Origin: Bifidobacteriaceae bacterium
GTDB taxonomy: Bacteria; Actinomycetota; Actinomycetes; Actinomycetales; WQXJ01
Assembly: GCA_031258055.1 (NCBI GenBank)
Contig: JAIRNM010000161.1
Span: 1-5,793, forward strand
Direction: 5' to 3'
Length of the DNA: 5,793 bases
The position numbers and the translations under genes were made by a program. Below the pieces are notes generated by a model. That model did no database searches, was not told where the DNA came from, and saw only the letters and a list, made by a program, of their open reading frames with translations. Below are positions 1-5,793 of the stretch, piece after piece. How positions within the stretch are numbered: the first letter of the stretch is position 1; every line of letters begins with the position of its first letter.

Positions 1-2
1 CC

Positions 3-746
3 CTAGAAGATGTCACGGCGGCCCGTTTCGGCCAGAGCCTGGTCCTCACCGCCGCTGGGCCATCGGCCCTCTTAGAAGCAGCCGCAGGCCGGGCGCTGCC
101 AGAACTCACTGTCATCTCCTGCGGCCACTCGTTGACTGTGCTGAAAAACGCTGGCGAGCCAGAGACTCTTTGCGAGGAGTGGCAACTGCGGCGACGCGGC
201 GGCTGGCAGGGCGTGGCCCACACCCGGATGGCAACAGAGTCGGCGGTGACACCGGGCGGTTCGCATCCCTTCTCAGTCGGGCCGGACCAGTGCTTGGTCC
301 ACAACGGTTCGTTCTCCAACCACGAAGCCATTCGCAAGCGTCTGGTCAAGCAAGGCGTTCGCTTCGACTCGCTGAACGACACTGAAGTCGGCGCTCGTTT
401 CGTCGCTTCACGGCTAGCCGAAGGGGCCTCCATGCGTGGCGCCTTGGAGGACCTGACCCGGACCTTCGACGGCTTTTACACCCTGTTGGTGTCTTCCGCC
501 ACCGCCTTCGCGGTGGTGCGAGACGCCATCGCCTGCAAACCGGCCATCGTGGCCGAATCACCCGACCTGGTGGCCGTCGCCAGCGAGTACCGCTACTTAG
601 ATGGCCTCCCCGGTATTGAAACCGCTCGTATCTTCGAGCCTGACCCGGAAGTGGTGTACGTATGGGAACGCTCTCCCTCTCCGAACCTGTCAAACCTGTC
701 AGCGCCAACAGCTTCGACCTCGGCGCTGGTTCCGTCAGGGAACTAA
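3..746 (+). CDS. glxB: Class II glutamine amidotransferase, GlxB/MgsA type (5' partial)
   Basis: This is the glutaminase-like subunit of a split glutamate-synthase-type complex. In the family it hydrolyses glutamine and passes ammonia to the FMN partner. The frame is open from base 3 to the TAA at 744-746, giving 247 visible residues. Family members are about 300 residues, so roughly the first 50 lie upstream, including the N-terminal nucleophile Cys. It cannot be said from here whether that Cys is intact. Visible Ntn-amidotransferase motifs are HTRMAT (219-236), HPF, HNG (300-308), DTE (378-386), DGFYT and RDAIACKP (519-542). A 'SEYR...LPGIE...VYVWE' stretch near the end matches GlxB/MgsA proteins as I recall them and separates this from purF, glmS or asnB. 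After VYVWE there is a Ser/Pro-rich tail of about 25 residues that shares DNA with the next gene. The TTG at 132 is only an internal codon and not the start. The family is secure; the substrate of the complex is not. Confidence 0.93.
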   Translation, partial: LEDVTAARFGQSLVLTAAGPSALLEAAAGRALPELTVISCGHSLTVLKNAGEPETLCEEWQLRRRGGWQGVAHTRMATESAVTPGGSHPFSVGPDQCLVHNGSFSNHEAIRKRLVKQGVRFDSLNDTEVGARFVASRLAEGASMRGALEDLTRTFDGFYTLLVSSATAFAVVRDAIACKPAIVAESPDLVAVASEYRYLDGLPGIETARIFEPDPEVVYVWERSPSPNLSNLSAPTASTSALVPSGN

Positions 747-1378
747 ACCAGGCCCTGCACCAGGCGCCAGCCGGTTCCAGCTGGACTGTCACTGGCCCGG
801 CTGGGGCGCACGCCATAGCTGTTGGCTTGACCCAACCGATCGAGGTCCGAATCGAGGGCCATGTCGGCTACTACGCCGCCGGTATGAACGAGGAGGCGAC
901 GGTCGAGATCCTCGGCAACGCCGGAGTGGGCGTGGCCGAGAACATGATGAGTGGCCGCGTCCATGTGAAGGGCAGCGCCTCACAGTCGGCCGGGGCGACC
1001 GCCCACGGCGGCTTGCTGGTCGTAGATGGGAACGCCGCCGCCCGTTGCGGTATCTCGATGAAAGGTGTGGACATCGTTGTGGGCGGCGATGTGGGCCACA
1101 TGTCCGCCTTCATGGCCCAAGCCGGCAGGCTGGTGATCTGCGGCAAGGCTGGCGATGGCCTGGGCGATTCGATCTACGAGGCCCGCCTTTACGTCAAGGG
1201 TTCGGTTGGCCAGTTGGGGGCCGACTGCGTCGAAAAGCCGCTCCGGCCAGAACATCTAGCCGAGTTGACGGCGCTGCTGGCCGCCGCCGGACGAACCGAC
1301 AATCCGGCCGAGTTCCGCCGCTACGGCTCGGCCCGCCAGCTCTACAACTTCCACGTCGACAACGCCTTCGCTTACTAG
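662..1378 (+). CDS. glxC: GXGXG beta-helix subunit of a glutamate-synthase-like complex, GlxC/MgsB type
   Basis: This 238-residue protein corresponds to the C-terminal alpha-subunit beta-helix of GltB, encoded here as a separate polypeptide. In GltB this domain is structural and holds the amidotransferase and synthase domains together. No catalytic residue is expected. The glycine-rich repeats are visible: GHVGYYAAG (residues 66-74), GNAGVGVAENMMSG (85-98), GGDVGHM (141-147), GDGLGDS (164-170) and a GSVGQLGAD turn near 181-189. The conserved opening 'FDL...VRELNQALH' begins at about residue 18. ATG 662 is the only possible start: an in-frame stop lies at 641-643 and no ATG, GTG or TTG occurs between 662 and the conserved core. 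A weak GGAAG at 647-651 sits 10 nt upstream. The gene begins 85 nt inside glxB, so translation is probably coupled. Its stop (TAG) is 33 nt before glxD. Confidence 0.93.
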   Translation: MGTLSLSEPVKPVSANSFDLGAGSVRELNQALHQAPAGSSWTVTGPAGAHAIAVGLTQPIEVRIEGHVGYYAAGMNEEATVEILGNAGVGVAENMMSGRVHVKGSASQSAGATAHGGLLVVDGNAAARCGISMKGVDIVVGGDVGHMSAFMAQAGRLVICGKAGDGLGDSIYEARLYVKGSVGQLGADCVEKPLRPEHLAELTALLAAAGRTDNPAEFRRYGSARQLYNFHVDNAFAY

Positions 1379-1399
1379 CGTTCTCTGCTCTTCCAGATC

Positions 1400-1405
1400 A
1401 GGAGA
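1400..1405 (+). promoter_or_regulatory. Ribosome binding site of glxD
   Basis: AGGAGA lies 6 nt upstream of the ATG at 1412, in the 33-nt gap after glxC. It is the only spaced, clear Shine-Dalgarno sequence in the glx part of the operon and fixes the glxD start. The gap is pyrimidine-rich and shows no hairpin or promoter-like boxes. Confidence 0.75.
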
Positions 1406-1411
1406 CTTCCG

Positions 1412-2884
1412 ATGACCACGATCACCACCGCTGACAACGCCGCTGACCCGGTTGCCGATGCCGCCGCCCCGCCCTGCCCGCCGAGCGACCCGGCCGCCTT
1501 GGGCCTACGCGAGAACGCGACCTTTGACCGGACCACGATCGCCGCGATCCGGCGTGCCGCTTTGACTGGGCTCTACGACATTCGCGGCGGCGGCGCCAAG
1601 CGCAAACTGCCGCACTTCGATGATCTGCTGTTCCTGGGCGCTTCAATGTCCCGTTATCCGCTTGAGGGCTACCGCGAGCGTTGCGACACCGATGTCATCA
1701 TAGGCCAGCGCTTCGCCCAGAAACCGCTTCACCTGAAGACACCGGTGACAATCGCCGGGATGAGTTTCGGATCCTTGTCGGGACCAGCCAAGGAAGCCCT
1801 TGGACGCGGTGCCTCCGCCGTTGGCACCTCCACCACCACGGGAGACGGCGGGATGACCGAAGAGGAACGCGGCCATTCCGACACCCTGGTCTACCAGTAC
1901 TTGCCTTCGCGTTACGGTATGAACCCGCGCCACTTGCGGATGGCTGACGCGATTGAGGTAGTACTGGGCCAAGGCGCCAAACCGGGCGGCGGCGGCATGT
2001 TGTTGGGCCAGAAGATCACCGACCGGGTGGCCGGAATGCGAACCCTGCCGGTCGGCATAGACCAACGTTCGGCTTGTCGCCACCCGGACTGGACCGGTCC
2101 CGACGACTTGCGCATCAAGATCCTTGAACTGCGCGAGATAACCGACTGGGAGAAGCCCGTTTACGTCAAGATTGGCGCCTCGCGGCCCTATTACGATGTC
2201 GCGCTAGCGATCAAGGCGGGCGCCGACGCGATTGTGCTGGACGGGATGCAAGGCGGCACGGCCGCCACCCAAGAGGTCTTCATTGAGCACGTCGGCATTC
2301 CGACCCTGGCCGCCATCACCCAGGCGGTCGAGGCTCTGCAGGAAGCGGGGCTGCACCGCGAAGTCCAGTTGATCGTCTCGGGCGGGGTACGCTCCGGGGC
2401 CGATGTGGCCAAAGCCTTGGCGCTAGGGGCCGATGCCGTCTCAATCGGCACCGCTGCTTTGATCGCGTTGGGTGACAATGACCCGGCTTTGGAGGCCGAA
2501 TACCGCAAGATCGGCTCGGCCGCTGGCTATTACGACGATTGGCAGGCGGGCCAGGACCCGGCTGGAATCACCACCCAGGACCCCGAATTGTCGCGGCGTT
2601 TAGACCCCGAAGTAGCTGGACACCGCCTGGCCAACCTGCTGCGAGTAATGACGATGGAAGCCCAGATCATAGCCAGGGCTTGCGGCAAGGCCCATCTGCT
2701 CCACTTAGAGCCGGAGGATCTAGTGGCGCTGACAATTGAGGCGGCGGCAATGACCCGGCGCCCACTGGCTGGGACTGATTGGGTGCCTGGACTGCCTGGG
2801 ACCGGCGGGGCCCCGGGCGGCAATCTCGGTGGACCCGGGGCCGCTCCGCCGCTTGTTGGCGACCAGCCGGTCGCAAGGCTTTGA
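1412..2884 (+). CDS. glxD: FMN-binding glutamate synthase family protein, GlxD/MgsC type, lacking the Fe-S cysteine motif
   Basis: This 490-residue protein is the catalytic FMN subunit, matching the central synthase domain of GltB. After an Ala/Pro-rich leader of about 30 residues comes a GlxD-like N-terminal region ('YDIRGGGAKRKLPHFDDLL'). The TIM-barrel then shows PVTIAGMSFGSLS (111-123), the TTTGDGG segment near 141-147, AKPGGGG (189-195), the DGMQGGTAAT segment starting at D277, and SGGVRSGAD (323-331), all expected around FMN and substrate. Where GltB carries three [3Fe-4S] cysteines, this protein reads GYYDDWQAGQDPAG (372-385) with no Cys. The flanking 'TTQDPEL', 'RVMTMEAQIIARACGK' and 'LEPEDLVALTIEAAAM' segments are conserved, so the gene is not degraded. 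The last 35 or so residues are Gly/Pro-rich. It probably makes N-methylglutamate or a related product, or glutamate itself; the sequence cannot decide. It lies 33 nt after glxC and 43 nt before the Fe-S oxidoreductase gene. Confidence 0.94.
   Translation: MTTITTADNAADPVADAAAPPCPPSDPAALGLRENATFDRTTIAAIRRAALTGLYDIRGGGAKRKLPHFDDLLFLGASMSRYPLEGYRERCDTDVIIGQRFAQKPLHLKTPVTIAGMSFGSLSGPAKEALGRGASAVGTSTTTGDGGMTEEERGHSDTLVYQYLPSRYGMNPRHLRMADAIEVVLGQGAKPGGGGMLLGQKITDRVAGMRTLPVGIDQRSACRHPDWTGPDDLRIKILELREITDWEKPVYVKIGASRPYYDVALAIKAGADAIVLDGMQGGTAATQEVFIEHVGIPTLAAITQAVEALQEAGLHREVQLIVSGGVRSGADVAKALALGADAVSIGTAALIALGDNDPALEAEYRKIGSAAGYYDDWQAGQDPAGITTQDPELSRRLDPEVAGHRLANLLRVMTMEAQIIARACGKAHLLHLEPEDLVALTIEAAAMTRRPLAGTDWVPGLPGTGGAPGGNLGGPGAAPPLVGDQPVARL
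2809..2842 (+). repeat. All-GC 9-bp inverted repeat (possible mRNA hairpin) in the 3' end of glxD
   Basis: GGCCCCGGG at 2809-2817 is perfectly complementary to CCCGGGGCC at 2834-2842, with a 16-nt loop between them. It is inside the coding region for the Gly/Pro-rich tail of GlxD. No T-run follows, so it does not look like an intrinsic terminator. Part of the symmetry could simply come from Gly and Pro codons (GGN/CCN) in a GC-rich gene. Confidence 0.5.
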
Positions 2885-2912
2885 CACGGGCTCAGCTAGG
2901 TTTGATTGTCCC

Positions 2913-2920
2913 AGGGGAGA
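2913..2920 (+). promoter_or_regulatory. Ribosome binding site deciding the start of the Fe-S oxidoreductase gene
   Basis: AGGGGAGA ends 7 nt before the ATG at 2928. This supports 2928 over the longer GTG reading at 2829, which would overlap glxD by 56 nt and place a polar, Arg-rich stretch ahead of the first membrane helix. Confidence 0.8.
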
Positions 2921-2927
2921 GCAGCGG

Positions 2928-5279
2928 ATGATTGGCTTCGCCTTAGCTGGGCTTGTCGCCACGGGCGTCGGTTGGACGGCCTTGATCTGGCGGCTGGTGA
3001 TCTTCGCCCGCCAATTCGCGGCTGGCGCACCGGAGTTGGCCAGGTCACGCCGCAATCACCCCTGGCGCCGAACCGGCGCTATGCTGCGCGAATTCCTCTT
3101 GCACCGAAAGCTGGGCCGCAAACCGCTGGTGGGCTTGGCGCACTGGTTCACAATGGTGTCTTTCCTGGTCTTGGTGACCACTCTGGCGCAGGCGACCGGA
3201 CAGCTGTTCAACGCAGCCTTCGAACTGCCAGTAGTAGGCCATTGGGCGCCTTGGGGCTGGTTGACGGAACTGTTCGCTTGGGCGGGACTGGGCGGCATCG
3301 TCTTCCTAATCGGTGTGCGGCTGCGCGCTTCAGGCCGCTCCTTGGGTCGAAACTCGCGCTTCTTCGGCTCCCACCAGTGGCGGGCGCGCTATGTCGAGGC
3401 GACGGTGGGGGTAGTTTGCGCGCTGGTGGTGTGGTTGCGCGGCTTGGAGTCCGCGCTGGTGGCAGCGGCGGACCGGCCCCAATACTTCCCTTCGACCGCC
3501 TGGATCGGCTCGCTCTATCTGGCTGGTTCGTCGGCTTCGGACGGTTCGGCTGATGCCAGCTTGGCGCTGTGGATTCACGCCCTCGCCCTGGCCAAGATCC
3601 TGGTCTCCTACACCTGGATGGTTGTGGTCGGGCTGACGCCCACCATGGGTGTGGCCTGGCACCGGTTCTTGGCCTTCCCGAACTTGTGGACTGGGCGGAA
3701 CGCTGACGGTTCTGCCGCCTTGGGCCCGCTGCCCGGACTGGTCGTCGACGGCCAGCCGGTCGACCTGGAAGACCCCGACTTAGACGAGTCAGTCTTCGAG
3801 CGCCTCGGGGCCGGCTTCGTAGCGGACCTGACCTGGCGCGACCGCATGGCGCTGGCCACCTGCACCGAATGCGGGCGCTGCCAGGAAGTCTGCCCGGCCT
3901 GGGCAACCGGCACAGCGCTCAGCCCAAAATTGCTGGTCGGAGCACTGCGAGATCATGCTTTCAGCTCAGAAAAGGAGCCCTTGCCGCTGGTCGGCGGCGA
4001 ATCGGCCTGGGCGGTCGAGGTGGAGGCGCTGTGGGCCTGCACAACCTGCGGTGCCTGCACTGACGTCTGTCCGGTTGGTCTGGAACAAGTCGACCAGATC
4101 ATCGAATTGCGCCGCCACCAGGTGCTAGTCGAAGGCTCTTTCTCGGCTGAGCTGAACAGCACCTTCCGTAACTTGGAACGCCGCCAAAACCCCTGGGGAA
4201 TGCTGGCCAAGAAGCGGCTCGACTGGGCGAAAGGACTGGACATAACGGTGCCGGTGCTAGGCCAAGATGTTGCCTCGCTGGGAGAGGTTGAATACCTCTA
4301 TTGGGTCGGCTGCGCTGGGGCCTTTGATGAACGCGGTCAAGCCACCGCTCGCGCCTTCGCGCGGCTACTAACTAAAGCCGGAGTCAGCTTCGCCGTCCTC
4401 GGGTCGGACGAGTGCTGCACTGGCGATCCGGCCCGGCGGGCCGGTTCCGAATCCATCTTCGCTTCACTGGCCGCTCGTAACGTCGAGACTTTGAACGGCG
4501 CGGGCGCCACCAAGATTGTGGTCACTTGCGCCCATTGCCTGAATTCGCTGTCCCAGGAGTACGGCCCGTTTGGCGGCCACTACCAGGTGTTTCACCACAC
4601 CGAATTGCTCGCTTCGCTGATCGAGCAAGGCAAACTGACGCCGGAGGCTCTGCCAGACAAACTGAATCAAGTCACCTACCAGGACCCCTGCTATCTGGCC
4701 CGGCATAACAACCAGGTGACGGCGCCGAGGCGGGTACTGGGAGCCATTCCCGGCCTGGAACTGGTCGAAATGGCGCGATCCGGCCGCCAGGGCAACTGCT
4801 GCGGCGCAGGCGGCGCCCGCATGTGGCTGGAGGAAGCCGCCCCACGCATCAACGCCCGGCGTTTCGGCGATGCCGTCGCCACCGGCGCCGCAACTGTGGC
4901 AACCGCCTGCCCCTTCTGCAATGTCATGCTGGCGGACGCCAGCGCGTCTGAAACCAACGGACCGGGGGTGCCGGTCCAAGATATCGCCCAACTCTTGCTC
5001 GCCTCGCTACCGCCTGAGCCAGCCGCGCCCACACCGACTGCGCCTGAGTCGGCGGGGACTGGAATCGCACCGCAGTCTCCGTTGGCCATAGCTGCCCTAG
5101 CTGAGGCGCCTCCCTCTGCAGCATCCGCGATTGAGCCTCCAGCGGCAAACCGGGTGACGGCGCCCGGACCGGCGCCTGGGGCCGCTCGCCCGTCGGCATC
5201 GGACACCGGTCTTGCCATAGCTGCCCCCGCCTTGACCCTGGAGCCATCACCCCAACCCGCCCTAAAGGAGGCATTGTGA
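2928..5279 (+). CDS. Membrane Fe-S oxidoreductase with CCG domains, EtfD/DgcB-like (ETF:quinone oxidoreductase type)
   Basis: This 783-residue integral membrane protein probably takes electrons from reduced ETF and delivers them to the menaquinone or quinone pool. The N-terminal third is hydrophobic, with likely membrane segments at about 2-26, 69-92, 111-133, 155-177 and 211-235. Histidines at 59, 72, 105, 217 and 245 include candidate haem b ligands, as in NarI-like domains. Two ferredoxin-type CX2CX2CX3CP motifs follow: C312/315/318/322 and C371/374/377/381. Two complete CCG domains come next. The first is C462, C496-C497, C534 and C537; the second is C588, C624-C625, C661 and C664. Their spacings fit the HdrB pattern CX31-39CCX35-36CX2C, which binds noncubane [4Fe-4S] clusters. 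From residue 695 the protein ends in an Ala/Pro-rich, probably disordered tail of 89 residues. The architecture matches mycobacterial EtfD (Rv0338c) and resembles DgcB of dimethylglycine catabolism. It overlaps etfB by 4 nt, which supports the ETF link. The family is secure; the upstream electron donor is unknown. Confidence 0.92.
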   Translation: MIGFALAGLVATGVGWTALIWRLVIFARQFAAGAPELARSRRNHPWRRTGAMLREFLLHRKLGRKPLVGLAHWFTMVSFLVLVTTLAQATGQLFNAAFELPVVGHWAPWGWLTELFAWAGLGGIVFLIGVRLRASGRSLGRNSRFFGSHQWRARYVEATVGVVCALVVWLRGLESALVAAADRPQYFPSTAWIGSLYLAGSSASDGSADASLALWIHALALAKILVSYTWMVVVGLTPTMGVAWHRFLAFPNLWTGRNADGSAALGPLPGLVVDGQPVDLEDPDLDESVFERLGAGFVADLTWRDRMALATCTECGRCQEVCPAWATGTALSPKLLVGALRDHAFSSEKEPLPLVGGESAWAVEVEALWACTTCGACTDVCPVGLEQVDQIIELRRHQVLVEGSFSAELNSTFRNLERRQNPWGMLAKKRLDWAKGLDITVPVLGQDVASLGEVEYLYWVGCAGAFDERGQATARAFARLLTKAGVSFAVLGSDECCTGDPARRAGSESIFASLAARNVETLNGAGATKIVVTCAHCLNSLSQEYGPFGGHYQVFHHTELLASLIEQGKLTPEALPDKLNQVTYQDPCYLARHNNQVTAPRRVLGAIPGLELVEMARSGRQGNCCGAGGARMWLEEAAPRINARRFGDAVATGAATVATACPFCNVMLADASASETNGPGVPVQDIAQLLLASLPPEPAAPTPTAPESAGTGIAPQSPLAIAALAEAPPSAASAIEPPAANRVTAPGPAPGAARPSASDTGLAIAAPALTLEPSPQPALKEAL
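5010..5276 (+). other. Ala/Pro-rich low-complexity C-terminal tail of the Fe-S oxidoreductase
   Basis: Residues 695-783 are dominated by Ala, Pro, Ser, Glu and Thr, with no Cys and no predicted fold. A short motif occurs twice, as PLAIAALAEAP and GLAIAAPALTLEP. At DNA level both copies share GCCATAGCTGCCC. The frame stays open to the 4-nt overlap with etfB. The tail is therefore part of the protein and not a frameshift product, but no function can be assigned. Confidence 0.7.
5264..5271 (+). promoter_or_regulatory. Ribosome binding site of etfB
   Basis: AAAGGAGG is a near-perfect Shine-Dalgarno sequence lying inside the last codons of the upstream gene. The spacer to the GTG at 5276 is only 4 nt, which is short. 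The start is still supported because the protein opens with the family-typical KIIVLVKYVPD from that codon. Confidence 0.75.
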
Positions 5280-5793
5280 AGATAATCGTGCTGGTCAAGT
5301 ATGTTCCGGACATTGAGATCGGCTATCAATTCGACGGCGGCCGTTTGGACCGCGGCGGCGACGGCTTGCTGAGCCAACTGGACGAGTACCCGCTAGAGGA
5401 AGCGCGCCGACTGGCCGCCGAAACCGGCGCTGAGGTAGTGGCGCTGACGGTTGGCCCCGATGAAGCCGAAGAAGCCGTCCGCCGGGCTCTCCAAATGGGC
5501 GCGGACCGTGGCATCCACGTCTGCGATGACGGCATCGTCGGTTCGGACGCCCTGGGCACTTCGCTCGTCCTAGCCGCCGCCGTCCGTCAAGCCGGCGCCG
5601 CTGACCTGATCCTTTGTGGCGCTGGTTCGGCCGACGCGACTACTTCCCTGATCCCCGTCCAGCTGGCCGCACGGCTCCAGATTCCCGCTTTGACAGGTGC
5701 GGCCAGCTTGACGGTTTCGAATGGAAAAGCGACCATCCGGCGCCAGGAGGACACCTGCTCGCTTGAGCTGAGCGCTCCCCTGCCCGCGTTGGT
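5276..5793 (+). CDS. etfB: Electron transfer flavoprotein beta subunit (3' partial)
   Basis: This is the beta subunit of ETF, a soluble flavin and AMP-binding heterodimer that accepts electrons from flavin dehydrogenases. The visible 172 residues are about two thirds of the usual 260 or so; the rest lies beyond the window, probably followed by etfA. The evidence is the N-terminus KIIVLVKYVPD, the segment LDEYPLEEARRL (starting near residue 35), the block 'VVALTVGPDEAEEAVRRALQMGADRGIHV', then DDGIVGSDALGT, and LILCGAGSADATTSLIP (about 111-127) in the nucleotide-binding loop region. The final 'SAPLPALV' fits the conserved LPAV strand. The pattern is close to mycobacterial EtfB as I recall it. 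The GTG start shares a GTGA overlap with the stop of the Fe-S oxidoreductase gene, so the two are translationally coupled. This suggests ETF and its membrane acceptor are made together. Nothing visible shows whether this ETF is bifurcating. Confidence 0.93.
   Translation, partial: MKIIVLVKYVPDIEIGYQFDGGRLDRGGDGLLSQLDEYPLEEARRLAAETGAEVVALTVGPDEAEEAVRRALQMGADRGIHVCDDGIVGSDALGTSLVLAAAVRQAGAADLILCGAGSADATTSLIPVQLAARLQIPALTGAASLTVSNGKATIRRQEDTCSLELSAPLPAL

Noticed and set aside
3..131. Missing catalytic Cys of the amidotransferase as a sign of an inactive enzyme
   Set aside because: The N-terminus is simply outside the window; the frame is open to the edge. The other active-site motifs are intact.
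601..1434. 277-codon plus-strand open frame overlapping glxC
   Set aside because: It is Arg/Pro-rich with no recognisable motif, and is a frame shadow of glxC, which carries clear GXGXG repeats over the same DNA.
2809..2842. Hairpin as a Rho-independent terminator
   Set aside because: No T-run follows the stem, and it lies inside the glxD coding region.
2829..2927. Upstream GTG start that would lengthen the Fe-S oxidoreductase by 33 residues
   Set aside because: It would overlap glxD by 56 nt, has no good ribosome binding site, and adds a polar Arg-rich stretch before the first membrane helix. The ATG at 2928 has AGGGGAGA at ideal spacing.
2885..2927. Possible separate promoter for the electron-transfer genes
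   Set aside because: The 43-nt gap has no recognisable -35/-10 pair and is mostly taken up by the ribosome binding site.
3208..3906. 232-codon minus-strand open frame
   Set aside because: Its Arg/Pro/Ser-rich composition is typical of antisense frames in GC-rich DNA, and it lies opposite the conserved membrane and ferredoxin domains.
4691..5377. 228-codon minus-strand open frame crossing the etfB start
   Set aside because: It is a Gly/Ala-rich shadow of the Ala/Pro tail and CCG domain. No motif or start context supports it.

Overview
The window is GC-rich, with mostly G or C at third codon positions. It reads as one tightly packed plus-strand operon, open at both ends. The coding style, the GTG start, and the close resemblance of the last two proteins to the mycobacterial ETF system (EtfB and the EtfD-type membrane Fe-S oxidoreductase, as I recall them) suggest an actinobacterium. 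I cannot name a genus. I found no RNA gene, mobile element, CRISPR array, intrinsic terminator or convincing internal promoter.

The left part (3-2884) holds three genes that split the glutamate synthase large subunit into separate proteins. They are a class II glutamine amidotransferase (GlxB/MgsA type, 5' end outside the window), a GXGXG beta-helix subunit (GlxC/MgsB type) and an FMN-binding synthase subunit (GlxD/MgsC type). This set is known from the rhizobial glxBCD genes and from N-methylglutamate synthase (mgsABC). The FMN subunit has non-cysteine residues at all three positions where GltB carries its [3Fe-4S] ligands. No GltD-like NADPH subunit is present. A non-redox amide or amine transfer is therefore more likely than classical NADPH glutamate synthase activity.

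The right part (2928-5793) holds a membrane-anchored Fe-S oxidoreductase of the EtfD/DgcB type, with a haem-b-like membrane domain, two [4Fe-4S] motifs and two CCG domains. It overlaps by 4 nt the start of an electron transfer flavoprotein beta subunit gene (etfB), which is cut by the window edge. etfA probably follows. These proteins would carry electrons from a flavin dehydrogenase through ETF to the membrane quinone pool.

The working model is inference: an amine or N-methyl-amino-acid pathway in which GlxBCD handles the nitrogen and ETF/EtfD takes the electrons from an oxidation step encoded outside the window. Points for a second look are the loss of the Fe-S ligands in GlxD, the glx-ETF linkage, a forced 85-nt gene overlap containing a 9-bp tandem duplication, an all-GC hairpin at the end of glxD, and a long Ala/Pro-rich tail on the Fe-S oxidoreductase.
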